Part shown: positions 1-10,266 of the stretch, piece by piece
Position numbering within the stretch: position 1 is the first letter of the stretch
Layout of the letters: every line of letters begins with the position of its first letter
Assembly: GCA_031002005.1 (NCBI GenBank)
Contig: CM061919.1
Span: 221,400,739 to 221,464,738, forward strand
DNA length: 64,000 nucleotides
DNA from: Vandiemenella viatica
Lineage: Eukaryota > Arthropoda > Insecta > Orthoptera > Morabidae
Direction: 5' to 3'
The notes under the pieces: model-generated
The model's input: the letters and a program-made list of their open reading frames with translations, nothing else
Databases searched by the model: none
What the model was told of the DNA's origin: nothing
Translations under genes and position numbers: made by a program

Positions 1-1496
1 ATGGAAAGTGGGTCGTGTGACACATCAAATAACATCAGAATTTTCTCACAAGTTCATTCCTGTAAACAGATTTGAAATAGCAGTTGCGGTTCAAAAGTTA
101 CATAGCTTTTTTGTTGCAGATAACTGAAGATGGCTTTGACCAAGGAGGAGAGTATTGAAATCATTTTGATGTCTGGAGAACGAAGTTTCCGTGTCATAGC
201 TGCAGATTTTAACAATCGGCAAGCAGAAAGACCTCCAATTTCACACAACACTGTCAGGTGCTTAATTTCCAAATTCCGAGAAACTGGGACTGTGGCTGAC
301 AAGGCACGGAGTGGCCGTCCAAAAAGTGCTACTGACGAGACAACCTCAATAATGGTTTTGGCGTCCTTCGTGAAGAGCCCACAACGCAGCACACGATGTT
401 TGTCAGCAGAATGTGGAATCAGCCAGTCATCGATCATACGAATCCTTCATGCCCATCGATGGCATCCATTCAAGATTCAGTTACTCCAGCACCTAGCAGA
501 GGATGACCCAGACAGACGTATGCAGTTTTGCACGTGGGCCTTAGAGGAACATTAACAAGATCCCTCTTTTGCACAAGGCATCTTGTTCAGTGATGAGGCA
601 AACTTTTATGTCAGTGGTGAACAACCACAGGTACTGGAGTGACCACAATCCACGCTGGATGGAACCTTCCAAGGTAGTTGGTGACGTAAAGGTTATGGTG
701 TGGTGTGGGATATGGGGTACCCGTGTAATTGGACCCATTTTCATTGATGAGAACCTAAATGCTCAACGCTATCTGGAAATGCTGGAAGAAGAGGTTTTTC
801 CTGCAGTCCTGAATGAAGATGGCAGCTTTCCCTGCTACTTTCAACAGGATGGGGTTCCACCACACTACAGAGCAGTTGTTCGTCACTGGTTAGATGGTCA
901 AGTTCCTGGTCACTGGATTGGCTGACGTGGTTCTGTGGAATGGCCACCCAGATCACCTGATCTCACACCACTTGACTTTTATCTGTGGGGCCATTTAAAG
1001 CAACTTGTGTATGCAGAGAAAATAAGAAACAAACACCATCTCCAGCAACGCATTGTAGGAGCGTGCGCCAGCATTTCTGCGGAAATCCTTCTGCGAGTGC
1101 ATGACGATTGGATCCAGCGCCTTCAAATGTGCGTTGACCGAGAGGGACAACATGTTGAACACATAAAATGACTGTCCTTTCTGGAGAACAATCCGGCTTG
1201 TAATTCTAACCGAAATATGTTGTAACGTTTGAACCACAGCTGCTATTTCAAATCTGTTTACAGGAATGAACTTGTGAGAAAATTCTGATATTATTTGATG
1301 TGTCACACGACCCCCTTTCCATTTAAAAAAATTGACTTAGATTCAAGATGGCCGATTTTGAGATGATGCCCATGTTCGGTACATACCGTAAAAGATAGAC
1401 CACTTCACCATTACCTTACTGGAATATTCAGGTTTCCCAATTCCTGCAGAGTTTTTGAAATAAAAGGGTGTACTGCGACTTTTGACTCACCCTGTA
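1..1496 (+). mobile_element. Tc1/mariner-type transposon with long terminal inverted repeats, left end cut by the window edge
   Basis: Bases 1 to about 103 are a near-perfect inverted copy of about 1215 to 1322, with only a handful of mismatches. The right arm continues outward to a terminus at about 1496 that reads, inverted, ACAGGGTGAGTCAAAAGTC, next to a TA. The left arm therefore probably begins before the window, and each arm would be about 280 bp. The space between the arms holds a broken mariner-superfamily transposase on the plus strand. Inference: the right flank (1323-1496) belongs to the same element; an alternative is that it is a neighbouring unrelated repeat. Confidence 0.7.
130..1171 (+). 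pseudogene. mariner-superfamily (DUF4817 HTH + DDE_3 type) transposase, broken
   Basis: The N-terminal part (130-555) opens with MALTKEESIEIILMSGERS and carries a helix-turn-helix with PPISHNTV and a GRP linker (SGRPKSA), as in mariner-superfamily transposases. The first catalytic aspartate is in LFSDEANFYVSGE, after an in-frame TAA at 553-555. The frame then shifts at about 615-635. The second block contains FQQDGVPPHY (second D) and, past an in-frame TGA at 923-925, WPPRSPDLTPLDFYLWGHL (third acidic residue, D). My hand count gives 36 residues between the last two, outside classic mariner DD34D. Two stops and a frameshift make it non-functional. Confidence 0.85.
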
Positions 1497-1526
1497 TACA
1501 ACACGGTTGTAGTTGTCGATAATTAA

Positions 1527-2190
1527 TGTTTGTAACTGACGCAAGTGAGGTCTGGGGTTCCCCAGGGAATTGTGACAGGGCCCCTGATCTTTCTCATACA
1601 CATCAGTTATTTTTGCGACATAATGGAGGGGAAAATAAGACTATTACTGGTAATGATATTAATGTATGTTCATTGAGGCCAACTAGGACCACGTTAAGCC
1701 TTCTTACATTTGGCGGCGAGTTTCATTTTGGGAAAAGGGGGGGGGGGGCAAGAAATCCTTCATTTGTTTTGAGTGGGCCTTATGATGCTATTATTTGTGA
1801 CAAAATAAAAACCAAGAGCAACTGTGCTTTGTTACAAGTCAATGTTGAGAAGATAACAACATGGTGCAAAGCTTGACAGTTGGAGCTAAATGCTAAAAAG
1901 TGTGAAATCATGCATATTGAGTAAAAATCTGGCACCATTTTGTACTAATTATACAGTTAATGCCACTGTCCTTAGTGCAGTAGATTTTGCTAAAAATGTA
2001 GGGGGCTGCATATCAGACTAATTTGTTGTGGAATGTACATATTGAAAAGGTAACTGGGAAAGCATATCTTGTAGTTTGTTTCCTAGGTTGTAATTTAAAA
2101 TACTATATGCCAGAAGTAAAACTGATTGCATTCAAAGCACTTATGCAACCTAACTTGTAATATTGTTCTTCTGTACGAGGCCCCCATGCA
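1527..2190 (+). pseudogene. non-LTR reverse transcriptase fragment, upstream half
   Basis: Around 1545-1600 the sequence reads as a worn SGVPQG..GPL motif, the RT block that precedes the catalytic aspartates in non-LTR elements. Further on are a VEKITTWCKA block and, after a TGA, QLELNAKKCEIMHI, which follow the catalytic centre in this RT class. Frameshifts and stops occur throughout. Coding similarity stops abruptly at 2190 and resumes in the same frame at 5190, because the Harbinger element at 2194-5186 sits inside it. Confidence 0.75.
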
Positions 2191-2193
2191 TTA

Positions 2194-2435
2194 AGGTGCG
2201 TGTCCACTTGAGAGTAAATACTGGCGAGAAGCTCTCGATAGCGTAACTCGCAAGTCGACACGCCTCTGAGAGTAGCTCGCGGCGAGTGGCGAGCTACTGC
2301 CTGAGAGCTGACAATAATCGACTTGCTCGCAAGTCGACACGTCATTCTTGTGCTGTCTGAGAGTAGCTCGCAGAATACGAACGCTGTTCGTATAGTCTGA
2401 GAGTAGTAGCTGAGAGCTCGGCGAGAGGTAGAATC
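2194..2435. repeat. Harbinger left subterminal array of GAGAGTAGCTCGC-type motifs
   Basis: The first ~240 bp inside the left end repeat the words GAGAGTA, GAGAGCT and GCTCGC many times in both orientations. CTCGCAAGTCGACACG appears twice (about 2248 and 2327). The right arm (about 4996-5186) is built of the same words. Such arrays are the usual binding sites of the Myb-like partner protein and transposase in PIF/Harbinger elements; that role here is inference. Confidence 0.7.
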
Positions 2436-2438
2436 AAA

Positions 2439-4325
2439 ATGAGCAAAATCTGGTCATCGGAAGAAACAATGGAGTTAATTAAAATGTATGAAGCTAGAGA
2501 ATTGTTGTGGAATGTGAAATGTGTCGATTACCGGGACAGAATTAAGAAACAAAATGTTTTGAAGGAAATAGCAGATAAATTTTTTTGTTCAGCAGATGAA
2601 GTTCAAAGGAAGCTGCACAACTTAAGGAATCAGGTAATTCAAATTAAATTTGAATGATTCATATACATTTCAAAACATTTATTAATACATTTATTAAACA
2701 TTAATACCAATATCTTTTATAATTGTTGTAGATACATTGTAATGACAATAAGAATTTCAACAGTAAGTTTTTCATAATGTTTTAAGGTATCTCAAGAAAT
2801 GAAAAAAATTAAAAATAGGAAAAGTGGAAGTGGGGCAGATGAAAATTATGAATGCAAGTGGCCTTACTTCAATGCACTGAAATTTGTGATTCCGGGATTG
2901 ACTGCTTTTCCAACACAATCTAATTTGGTAAGTTTAATATTTTCTTTAATATGGCCAGTCAGACAGTAATATGTCTATATTGCCAAAACACCTCACCCCT
3001 GGTAGTCATAAAATAGTCTTTGAACTCATCTCTCACATCTTTTTGTAATGTTGTATAATTATTTTTTTTGCCTCGTTCCAATGAAAAAAAATGTATTCTC
3101 TGGATTACTTTCAGTACGCCAGAGCCCAGGCTCCATATCTCGAGTTACCTCATCTTCTGAATCAATTATCCCATTTCCTAAATAGACAGATGCATTTTCA
3201 TTCAACAGAAAATTGTGAAGGACGCATATTGACAATACAATGTTTTTGGCTATATCAGGTTTCAAGAGCATAGGTTTTCTCAGTACTCTAAATCTGTTTG
3301 CTAAAATCCCAAAACTGTTTTCCACCGTTCTACGTGCCCTTGACAGGCGATAATTAAAAATTCTGTTAGGTGCTGGTTGATCACGAAAGGGATAAGGTTT
3401 TAACAGATACGTTTTCATTGCAAACGCATCATCTCCCACAAGACAATATGGCACTGACATACTTCGTCCAGGAAGTGGTTCTGGGTCGGGTAAAGGTAAA
3501 GCCTTTTGTTCCAGTTTTTCATATAAGTTGCAGTTAGAAAACACTCCAGCATCAGAAATTCGGCCATTGCAACCGACATCTATGTAAATGAATTTGTAGT
3601 TAGCATCAGCGACTCCTAACAAAACGATACTGTGCGTACCTTTGTAATTATAATAAAAACTACCACTGTTATCAGGAGCTTGAATCACTACATGTTTTCC
3701 GTCCACGGCTCCCAGACAGTGAGGAAAATTCCAACGCCTCTCAAAATCAGCTGATATCTTAAGCCATTGCTCTGTGTTTTCTGGAAACTGTAATGAAAGA
3801 ATAATCGATTTAAGCAATCAATGATTATTACACCTATCATCAATTAATTAATAGAATTATATCATTAATTAGTATAATTATTACTGAGCTTTTTTTAACG
3901 AATTATTTTTCGTTTTTGATATTCAATTTTAGATGGAGGAATCTTCAAATACTACGTCAGACAGAAGAGGAATTGCTGAAAGTTCAAAGAATCCCAGCGA
4001 AAACGAGGAGGTGACTAAAAAAACTGAAAATAACGCAAAGAAACAAACGAAAAGAATTCGTCAAGAAAAAGACGATATAGCACTAAATGCTGCGTTGCAA
4101 GTACTGGCGAAGGGAGTACCGGATGAATATGATCATTTTGGAGAATATGTTGCGTTGGAATTGCGCAGTCTGCGATCTGATTTTGTAAGAAGAAAATTGA
4201 AAAATGAAATAAGAAAAGCTATAGTTCATGCTGCAGATGAAGATGAAATGTATTCTTTGTCCTCCAGTAATTCCTCAGAAAACATTTTTGTCATTTTCCT
4301 CACCTGCGTTGCCAAAAGCCTGTGA
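2439..4325 (+). CDS. MADF/Myb-like accessory protein of the Harbinger element (three exons)
   Basis: Spliced reading: exon 1 2439-2633 (ATG, ends CAG before GTAATT), exon 2 2787-2927 (after TTTTAAG, before GTAAGT), exon 3 3933-4325 (after TTTTAG, ends TGA). All junctions are phase 0, giving about 242 residues. Exons 1 and 2 form a MADF domain: WSSEETMELIKMYEARELLW, a YRDRIKKQNVLKEIADKF core, and a WPYFNALKF end. Exon 3 is lysine- and glutamate-rich, then a BESS-like C-terminus (about LNAALQVLAKG to YVALELRSL). Such proteins bring PIF/Harbinger transposase to the nucleus and to DNA ends. Intron 2 (2928-3932) contains the last exon of the opposing transposase gene, while exon 3 lies in that gene's intron. 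Splicing is predicted by eye. Confidence 0.75.
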
Positions 4326-4961
4326 ATCTCATTCTGCTCAGGAATTAATTGAGAACTTTGACAGCACTGAATTGTAAATATGACTGTAATTTTTCTGTAT
4401 TCATAAGCAATTAAATTAATCATTACCAAATAAAATGTATAATTTTCGAAATGGTTATTCAAGTATTTTTACCTGTAAATATTTCCCTTTCAGACTGTCA
4501 TAAATAGCAGGGGCTACTTCCTTTACTATTCTACCAATAGTACACACCGGTATTCGGAAAAGATACTGGAGGCTAGAATACGAATCCCCTAAAAATTATG
4601 TCAAAACGATGTAATAAATATTTTTTATTTATTTTTTAAATCTAGAGCAACGTATTATATAATAAGTAAACTTACCTGATGCAAAAAATCGAAGAGTAAC
4701 CAATACTCGTTCACGTACTGATATTGAATTCCTCATTTTTGTGTTCTGTTTGAAAATTATGTGCCCCACAGATTCTATTATAAACTCTACTTCACAACTA
4801 GTTAACCTACAAAAGTTCCTGAACTGTTGAGCGTCTTCAATATGCAATTCCCGTGTAAGTGAATGTCCAGCTCCAAAAACTCTTCTCCTTTCAATCCAAC
4901 TCTTCACCCAGCAGCTTTTCCTATTCGCTTTTTTTTTTCTTTTTAGTAATAGCAAGTATAA
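3059..4961 (-). CDS. Harbinger transposase (HARBI1-type, DDE_Tnp_4), three exons, N-terminus uncertain
   Basis: Predicted exons on the minus strand: about 4961-4676 (donor GTAAGT), 4588-4473 (acceptor TTTTAG, donor GTAAAA), 3787-3059 (acceptor TTACAG, stop TAA). Phases match, giving roughly 375 residues, the normal HARBI1 size. Catalytic triad: D in GAVDGKH, D in LVGDDAF, E in RTVENSFGILANRFRVL. Exon 1 has the family's WVKSW..RR..GAGHSLTREL and FRNFCRL blocks. Its frame is open only from 4961 and has no early ATG. The ATG at 4999 (MAAALEKG) runs into a TAA in another frame, so a one- or two-base slip near the A-run at about 4931-4940 is likely. The core appears intact; activity is doubtful without a start. 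Confidence 0.8.
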
Positions 4962-4995
4962 TCACAGCTGCTGCGACCTTTCTCAAGTGCTGCCG

Positions 4996-5186
4996 CCATC
5001 TTGACTACTCTCAGCTCTCAGGTGGACACGGTTTGGAGAGTTGTTGCGAGTAACTGCCCCGGCGAGCAGCTCGCCTGAGAGCTCTCGAGAGTAGAGCTAG
5101 CCAAAATCTACTCTCAAATGGACACCTTCCTGAGAGTAAGCTCTCGAGAGTTTCTCGCGCGACTACTCTCAAGTGGAAACGCACCT
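4996..5186. repeat. Harbinger right subterminal array
   Basis: This is the mirror of the left array: ACTCTCAG, CTCTCGAGAG and CTCGCGCGAC words, ending in the right terminal repeat. CTCTCGAGAG is a perfect 10-bp palindrome and occurs twice, at about 5080 and 5139. Confidence 0.65.
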
Positions 5187-5189
5187 TTA

Positions 5190-5645
5190 GAGAAGGTCCA
5201 AAAAAATGGCCCCACAACTTGTGACAGGTATATATAGTTGGAGAGAAAGTTTAAGTGTGGTGTTGAAGGGGGTGGGTTGGGAACATCTTGGACACTGCAA
5301 GTATTACACTCATCAGTAGCTAATTGGAAAGTTTGACACGTCTATTTCAGGTTGAATGCAAATGCATTTTACCACCCACAACATTCATATCCAGGAATGA
5401 TTGAGAAAATAGGGTAATTGAAATCAAGGTCAGAATCGATTCTTTTTTATACTCATTTTTCCCGTACGCAATCAGGGAATGGAATAGGAAGGATTTATCA
5501 AGAGTGAAAACTTGGAATCCAATAAGAGTAGGTCTCTATAAACTGCTCTGGTCTCCTGATCTGGGGTTTCCTAGATCAGTCCAGGTGAATGCCAGAATGG
5601 TTCCATTAGATAAAAATGGAAATTGGATACAAGAAAATACTTGTT
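5190..5645 (+). pseudogene. non-LTR reverse transcriptase fragment, downstream half, with SINE-like core
   Basis: Directly after the Harbinger duplication the frame continues the RT C-terminal thumb (EKVQKN.. and YSWRESLSVVLKGVGWE, then FPYAIREWNRKDL), frameshifted in places. Within it, at about 5540-5620, is a stretch resembling the middle of the locust-type SINE seen elsewhere in this window (GGTGAATGCCAGAATGGTTCC-like). It is either a SINE remnant or a shared tail. The coding signal fades by about 5645. Confidence 0.6.
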
Positions 5646-5774
5646 AGCATACATAAAAAAATACTAATAACTGCATTTCACCTGTACAATATTTGGTGTA
5701 AGACTGGTAATTTAATGTGATCTTTTTGCAGTAGATATTCAAAGTATCATTTGTTGTTATGACATTGATTGTAT

Positions 5775-5788
5775 CTATTACTTTGCAG
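5775..5788 (+). promoter_or_regulatory. splice acceptor before the SNAPC2 start codon
   Basis: A pyrimidine-rich tract ends in TTTGCAG; the ATG of the SNAPC2 frame follows 28 bases later. This supports a spliced 5' UTR and choice of the 5817 ATG over the in-frame ATG at 5769, which lies in the putative intron. Confidence 0.5.
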
Positions 5789-5816
5789 GTTTTCTCCCAG
5801 CTATTCATCTGGAGTG

Positions 5817-6680
5817 ATGGAGCCAGTTCCTTCGACAAGTGGTAGAGGTGCCCGGAAGAAAAAAGCAGTAAAGCCTATTAGCATTTCAGAGTATGGGGGC
5901 GTAGCAAAATGGTCCACCTCCGAAAAGCAACAGTTTCTGATTGCTGTAAAGAAGCATGGTGTGATGGATTTAGATAAACTTTCCGAAGAATTACCAACAA
6001 AGAGCAAGGAAAGCATTAATCAGTTTATAAGGACTCGCATCAAAGATGCAAATGATTATTTTAGAAATAAAGAGGGTATCTTAGAGAAAGTGAAAAGGGC
6101 ACCAAAAGTTGTTGCCAAGAAGAAATGTGTGTATAGTCATCGCATTGCTGCCACGAAGAATATAAAGCCAATTACTGATGCACCCATTGACAAGTGGCTT
6201 CAGAGGATAGTGTCAGCTCAGCCACCAGGATACAACGAAATGACAGTACCAATTGCAAGAGCATTTCTTTATCTAGCTAAATATACAGAGCATCCAAATC
6301 CCAGTGAATGTGGAGGGATTGATTTCAAAGCGTTATATGAAACTGTATACTACATGCTTTGTGGGGTTCCTGGCAAAGCGCTGAATGAACCAACAAAATT
6401 ATTCCTCCAGAACTCAATTAATGATTTAGTTGGAATGGGAAAAAAGCAGAATTTTATGAAAAAAAAGGAGTTTCTCGAGACTGTGCACAGAGTTTCATAT
6501 AATCCAAACAGACAAACGTACAAAGGAAAGAAAGTTGTCATTCAAGATGAAGAGGCAAAATTGTTTAGTATTAAAGGGTTTAATCCACTGAACATTCCTT
6601 TGGATCAATTAGCTCTTGATGAATTAAAAAAAATTGTAAAAAAAAAAGTACACAAATTCACATGCTGCTTTTATTATTAA
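5817..6680 (+). CDS. SNAPC2: snRNA-activating protein complex subunit 2 (SNAPC2) homologue
   Basis: A 287-residue protein. SNAPC2 is part of the nuclear complex that binds the proximal sequence element of snRNA promoters for RNA polymerase II and III. Visible: a basic N-terminus, a SANT/Myb-like domain at about residues 28-80 (AKWSTSEKQQFLIAVKKHG, then SINQFIRTRIKDA), a conserved IDKWLQRI segment near 120, an acidic-aromatic DFKALYETVYYML block near 170, and GFNPLNIPLDQL near the C-terminus, which parallels the PLNPFLVPLELL end I recall in vertebrate SNAPC2. The start is the ATG at 5817, 28 bases after a good acceptor (CTTTGCAG, 5781-5788), so an upstream non-coding exon is likely. Alternative ending: a weak donor at about 6646 to the strong acceptor at about 6798 would give a serine-rich tail ending at 6894. 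No stops or shifts, so it looks like a live gene rather than a retrocopy. Confidence 0.72.
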   Translation: MEPVPSTSGRGARKKKAVKPISISEYGGVAKWSTSEKQQFLIAVKKHGVMDLDKLSEELPTKSKESINQFIRTRIKDANDYFRNKEGILEKVKRAPKVVAKKKCVYSHRIAATKNIKPITDAPIDKWLQRIVSAQPPGYNEMTVPIARAFLYLAKYTEHPNPSECGGIDFKALYETVYYMLCGVPGKALNEPTKLFLQNSINDLVGMGKKQNFMKKKEFLETVHRVSYNPNRQTYKGKKVVIQDEEAKLFSIKGFNPLNIPLDQLALDELKKIVKKKVHKFTCCFYY

Positions 6681-6894
6681 AATGTTAAAACTGATTCTCA
6701 GTATGTTGTTAATCAGTATAAATGTATTTATTGTTACGGTAAATTGCCTTGGTTCTCTTAAAAGATTTTACAGCTGGATAAGATTTTTATCTTTTCAGAC
6801 AGAACCGAAGATCTCGTGTAGAAGTGATAGTTCATCATTGCTGAGCAACTTCCCACACTCTTTCCTCTCTGCAGCAAAGCTTTATTTGAAATAT

Positions 6895-7440
6895 TAATAG
6901 TTTTTTTATTAACCTTTTTACTACCTCCATTTACTAATATAAAGTGTCAAGAAAGCCTGTTATTAAAAACTGACATTGTAGGATACCACAACATAGTGAT
7001 AGCTCAAAGGAGGTGGGTTGATAAGGGATATTTTTCGCAAATCATACACTCGGGGGGGGGGGGGGCGCAAAACAAAAATGTCTTTGTAAATATAAGATTT
7101 AAATAATAATTAAAATAGCCATAAAAATTATTGCCCAAAAACACAATGTTTCTGTTTTCTCTTCATTTTTGCCATTTATTTTTAATCAGAAGCATTCTAT
7201 GAACCAAATCAATTCTTACTTGTAATGATACTACTCTATAAGCTTGCTTCAGTGCGAGCTTCTACATATTAGAGAAAAAAATACTTCATGCGAGAGTATC
7301 ATTTGCACGTAATATTACTATTTATTCTGTGGTTGCACTGCAAACAGAGCATGTCCTAATGTGTTATGCCTGACCCAAAAAGTATAATTACATAGTGCAA
7401 TATCAATATTGTGTTCTGAAACTGTTGTCGTGAATATTTA
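6895..7440. other. AT-rich spacer downstream of SNAPC2
   Basis: Probably the SNAPC2 3' flank. It contains a 14-base G run (about 7053-7066) and no coding signal I can support. An ATTAAA at about 7107 could serve as polyadenylation signal, but nothing singles it out. Confidence 0.4.
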
Positions 7441-9790
7441 TTGAAGAATGGAATCGAATCATCATATATATTATTTCTATATGGTGTTTTTTGTCACAAG
7501 CCATTATCTCCATTCATACGTAACCGAAATCTATGAATGAGGTGTCATTTTAAAGCTTATGGTCTCGACTTTGGTCACATATTTTAAGAAAGGATTTTTT
7601 CAGAATTAGACCTTTAAAGGACAAAAATGTTAATATTTCTAAAATGCTGTTTTTTTGTGTGTGTCACGAGCTATTTATCTCCCTGGATACCTAACTGAAA
7701 TTGTTAAATGAAGTACTGTTTTAAAGATTAAGATCTCCGTTTCAGAGGCATCGTATATTAAAACATGAATTTTTTGTAATTTCGATCCTTAAAGGGCAAA
7801 AGTATTAAAATTTCCGCAGTGTGTTTTTGTCACGAGCCATTTATCTCGCTTGATATCTAACCAATATAGATAAATGAGGTTTCATTTTTCATTCTTTGCC
7901 ATGATCACATCATATTTTAAGAAGGAATTTGTCAAAATTCGACACTTAAGGGCAAAATTACCATTACTTCCACAATATATTTTTTTTTTCCACGAGCTAT
8001 TTACCTCCCTTGATATCTAACCAAAATTGAGAAATGAGGCATTATCATTGTGAATAAGTTCTCCACTTTTGTTAAATAATATTTTAAGACTGGAATTTTT
8101 CGCAAATAGATCCTTAAAGGGCATACGTATCAATATTTCTAAAATGTATTTTTGTGCCACGAGCCATTTATCTTCTTTGATTTCGAACCGATACAGAAAA
8201 ATGAGGTTTCATTTTAAAGATTAAGGTCTTCGCCATGCTCACATCATTCTAAGGACAAAATTATCATTATTTCCAGAACATATTTTTTGTCACGAGCTAT
8301 TTATCTGCCTTAATATCTAATCGAAATTGAGAAACTAGGTATTATTTTGGAGATTAAGATCTCCACTTTGGTCAAATCATATTGTAAGAAAGGAATTTTT
8401 TCGGAATTTGATCCTTCAGCGACGAAAGTATCATTATTTCCATAACCTTTTTTGTAATGTGCCATTTATCTCCTAAATAGATAAATGAGGTATCATTTAA
8501 AAGACTAAGGTCTCCACTCGGATAGCATTATAAATTGAGAACGTAATTTTTCTGAATTCGACCCTTAAACGGCAAAAGTAAGAAATGTGAATGTCGTGTG
8601 TCTGACACAGTTCAGAGTCAAACCACTAGATACCAGTAGCACATATCACAGAGATATTAATAAAATGCTTCACTGGCGTCAACTTTTGTTACGTACATAT
8701 TACACGAAACAAATGAGGGGGTTCTTTCATCCTATTACAAACCACCAACCTTACTATTAATTGTATTTGTGAAATTTTCACATGGGTTATCTAGTATACA
8801 TTATTTCTATAAGTTATTTTTTTCGTAAGCCATTATCACCCTTCATACCTCACTGAAATCAATAGATGAGCTATCATTTTAAAGATTAAGTACTTCACTT
8901 TGATAACATCATTGATTAAGACAGGAATTTTTTGAAATTCGACGCTTGAGGGGCAAAAATGTCTATATTTCTAAAATTTGGTATTTTTGTACCAAGAAAC
9001 ATTTATCTCCCTGTTTTCTTAACCAAAATCGGTAAATGAAGAATTATTTTAAGTTTTAGATCTCAGCTTTGGTGAAATCATGTATTAAGAAAGGAATTTT
9101 TCAAAATTCTACCCTTAAAGGGATATCAATACTTCTACAGTGTGTTTTTGTGCCATGAGCCATTTATCTAACCGATGCAGATAAATGAGGTATCATTTTA
9201 ATAGTTAAGGGCCCCCTCTGTGGTCACAACATATTTTAAGAGAAAGAATTTTTCTGAATTTGATCCTTAAAGAGCGTAAATATCATTATTTCCACAACAT
9301 ATTTTCTTTTGTCACGAGCTATTTATCTTCCTTGATATCTGACTGAAATGAGGTATTATTTTAGAGATTAAGGTCTCCACTTTGGTCACAGTATATTTTA
9401 AGAAAAGAATTTTTCGGGATTTTACCCTTAAAGGGCAAAAGTATCATTGTTTCCATAACCTATTTTTTCATCACAAGCCATTTATATGAATTGGTATCTA
9501 AACAAAATAAATAAATAATTTTAAAGATTCTCTGCTTTCGTCTCATATCTTAAGAGAGGAATTTTTCAGAATTTTGCTCTTAAAGAGCAAAATTATCATT
9601 GTTTCCGTATTTTTGTTTTGTTTTGTCACAAGCCATTTATCTCCATTGATGCCTAACTGAAATTGATAAATGAGGTGTCATTTAAAAGATTAAGGTCTCA
9701 ATTCGGGCAACATTATAAATTTTAAAAAAAAAATTGAACCTTGAAGGACAAAAAGTACCCCTTGGTATAAAGTTTTAGACAGAAATAGTA
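7440..9790 (+). repeat. degenerate ~165-bp tandem repeat array, about 13 units
   Basis: The anchor CACGAGCYATTTATCTCC recurs at about 7501, 7671, 7838, 7999, 8164, 8298, 8460, 8832, 8999, 9158, 9314, 9478 and 9632, mostly 154-170 bp apart. Each unit also has a TTTTAAAGATTAAGGTCTCC block, a GGAATTTTTC block and CCCTTAAAGGGCAAAA, which contains the palindrome CCCTTAAAGGG. The array is interrupted at about 8585-8800 by unrelated sequence. Units differ by many substitutions and small indels, so it is old. A related ~300-bp stretch lies inverted at 46612-46910. No coding potential. Confidence 0.85.
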
Positions 9791-10260
9791 TTTTTCTCAT
9801 ATTTGCAAAGTATTTTATTTTGTTTGTGTTATGAGTGGTATATCATTCACAGAAAGTGAAACAAGATAGCTAGTATGATTGTGTGGCCATAAAATTTATT
9901 GCTGCCCTTGTTTATTTGATTTGTCACCTGGGGAGAATTATTTCTACTTGGCAGCATTGGAAATTTTTTTAACTTGGATTGTTTACTCTTGCCTTCACCA
10001 TTGATGGAAGTGTGCGTTCATGCTACTATTTTGTGTGGATGACTGTGATCGTATATCCAGTGTAATGTGTTGGTTGCACTGTGAACGAATGAAAAATAAT
10101 GAAGGGAGAGTTAAAAACCAATGCCACCTCAGTCAGACCTTCTCTTCTTTCACCAACCTAAATATTCCCATTTGAGTGACATATCTACAGTGTCAGGTGC
10201 CCTCACCCCTATGCACTATGGAGAGGTGCAGGATTTAATCCAGGACTTTGGTGCACAATT
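9791..10260. other. unrecognised spacer
   Basis: AT-rich sequence with no open frame of note and no repeat partner that I can see in the window. Confidence 0.3.
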
Positions 10261-10266
10261 AGGTAA

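Larger units (their letters stand above)
2194..5186. mobile_element. PIF/Harbinger (HARBI1-type) DNA transposon, apparently complete, with TTA target duplication
   Basis: The ends are inverted: AGGTGCGTGTCCACTTGAG at 2194 and its near-exact complement finishing at 5186. TTA stands directly outside both ends (2191-2193 and 5187-5189), the 3-bp duplication typical of PIF/Harbinger. Dropping the element and one TTA joins the flanking reverse transcriptase in frame, an independent check of the borders. It carries the usual two genes: a DDE transposase (-) and a MADF/Myb-like partner protein (+), here with interdigitated introns. Length 2993 bp. Decay is slight; only the transposase N-terminus looks damaged. 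Confidence 0.93.

Noticed and set aside
995..1306. 103-codon minus-strand frame at the right arm of the first element
   Set aside because: It mirrors the terminal repeat (its start also appears inverted at 54-437) and overlaps the transposase antisense.
4226..4462. Minus-strand frame of 78 codons
   Set aside because: Lies antisense to exon 3 of the MADF gene and inside the transposase intron; no similarity.
7440..9790. CRISPR-like regular spacing
   Set aside because: Whole ~165-bp units are similar, not short exact repeats with unique spacers; the context is an insect genome.
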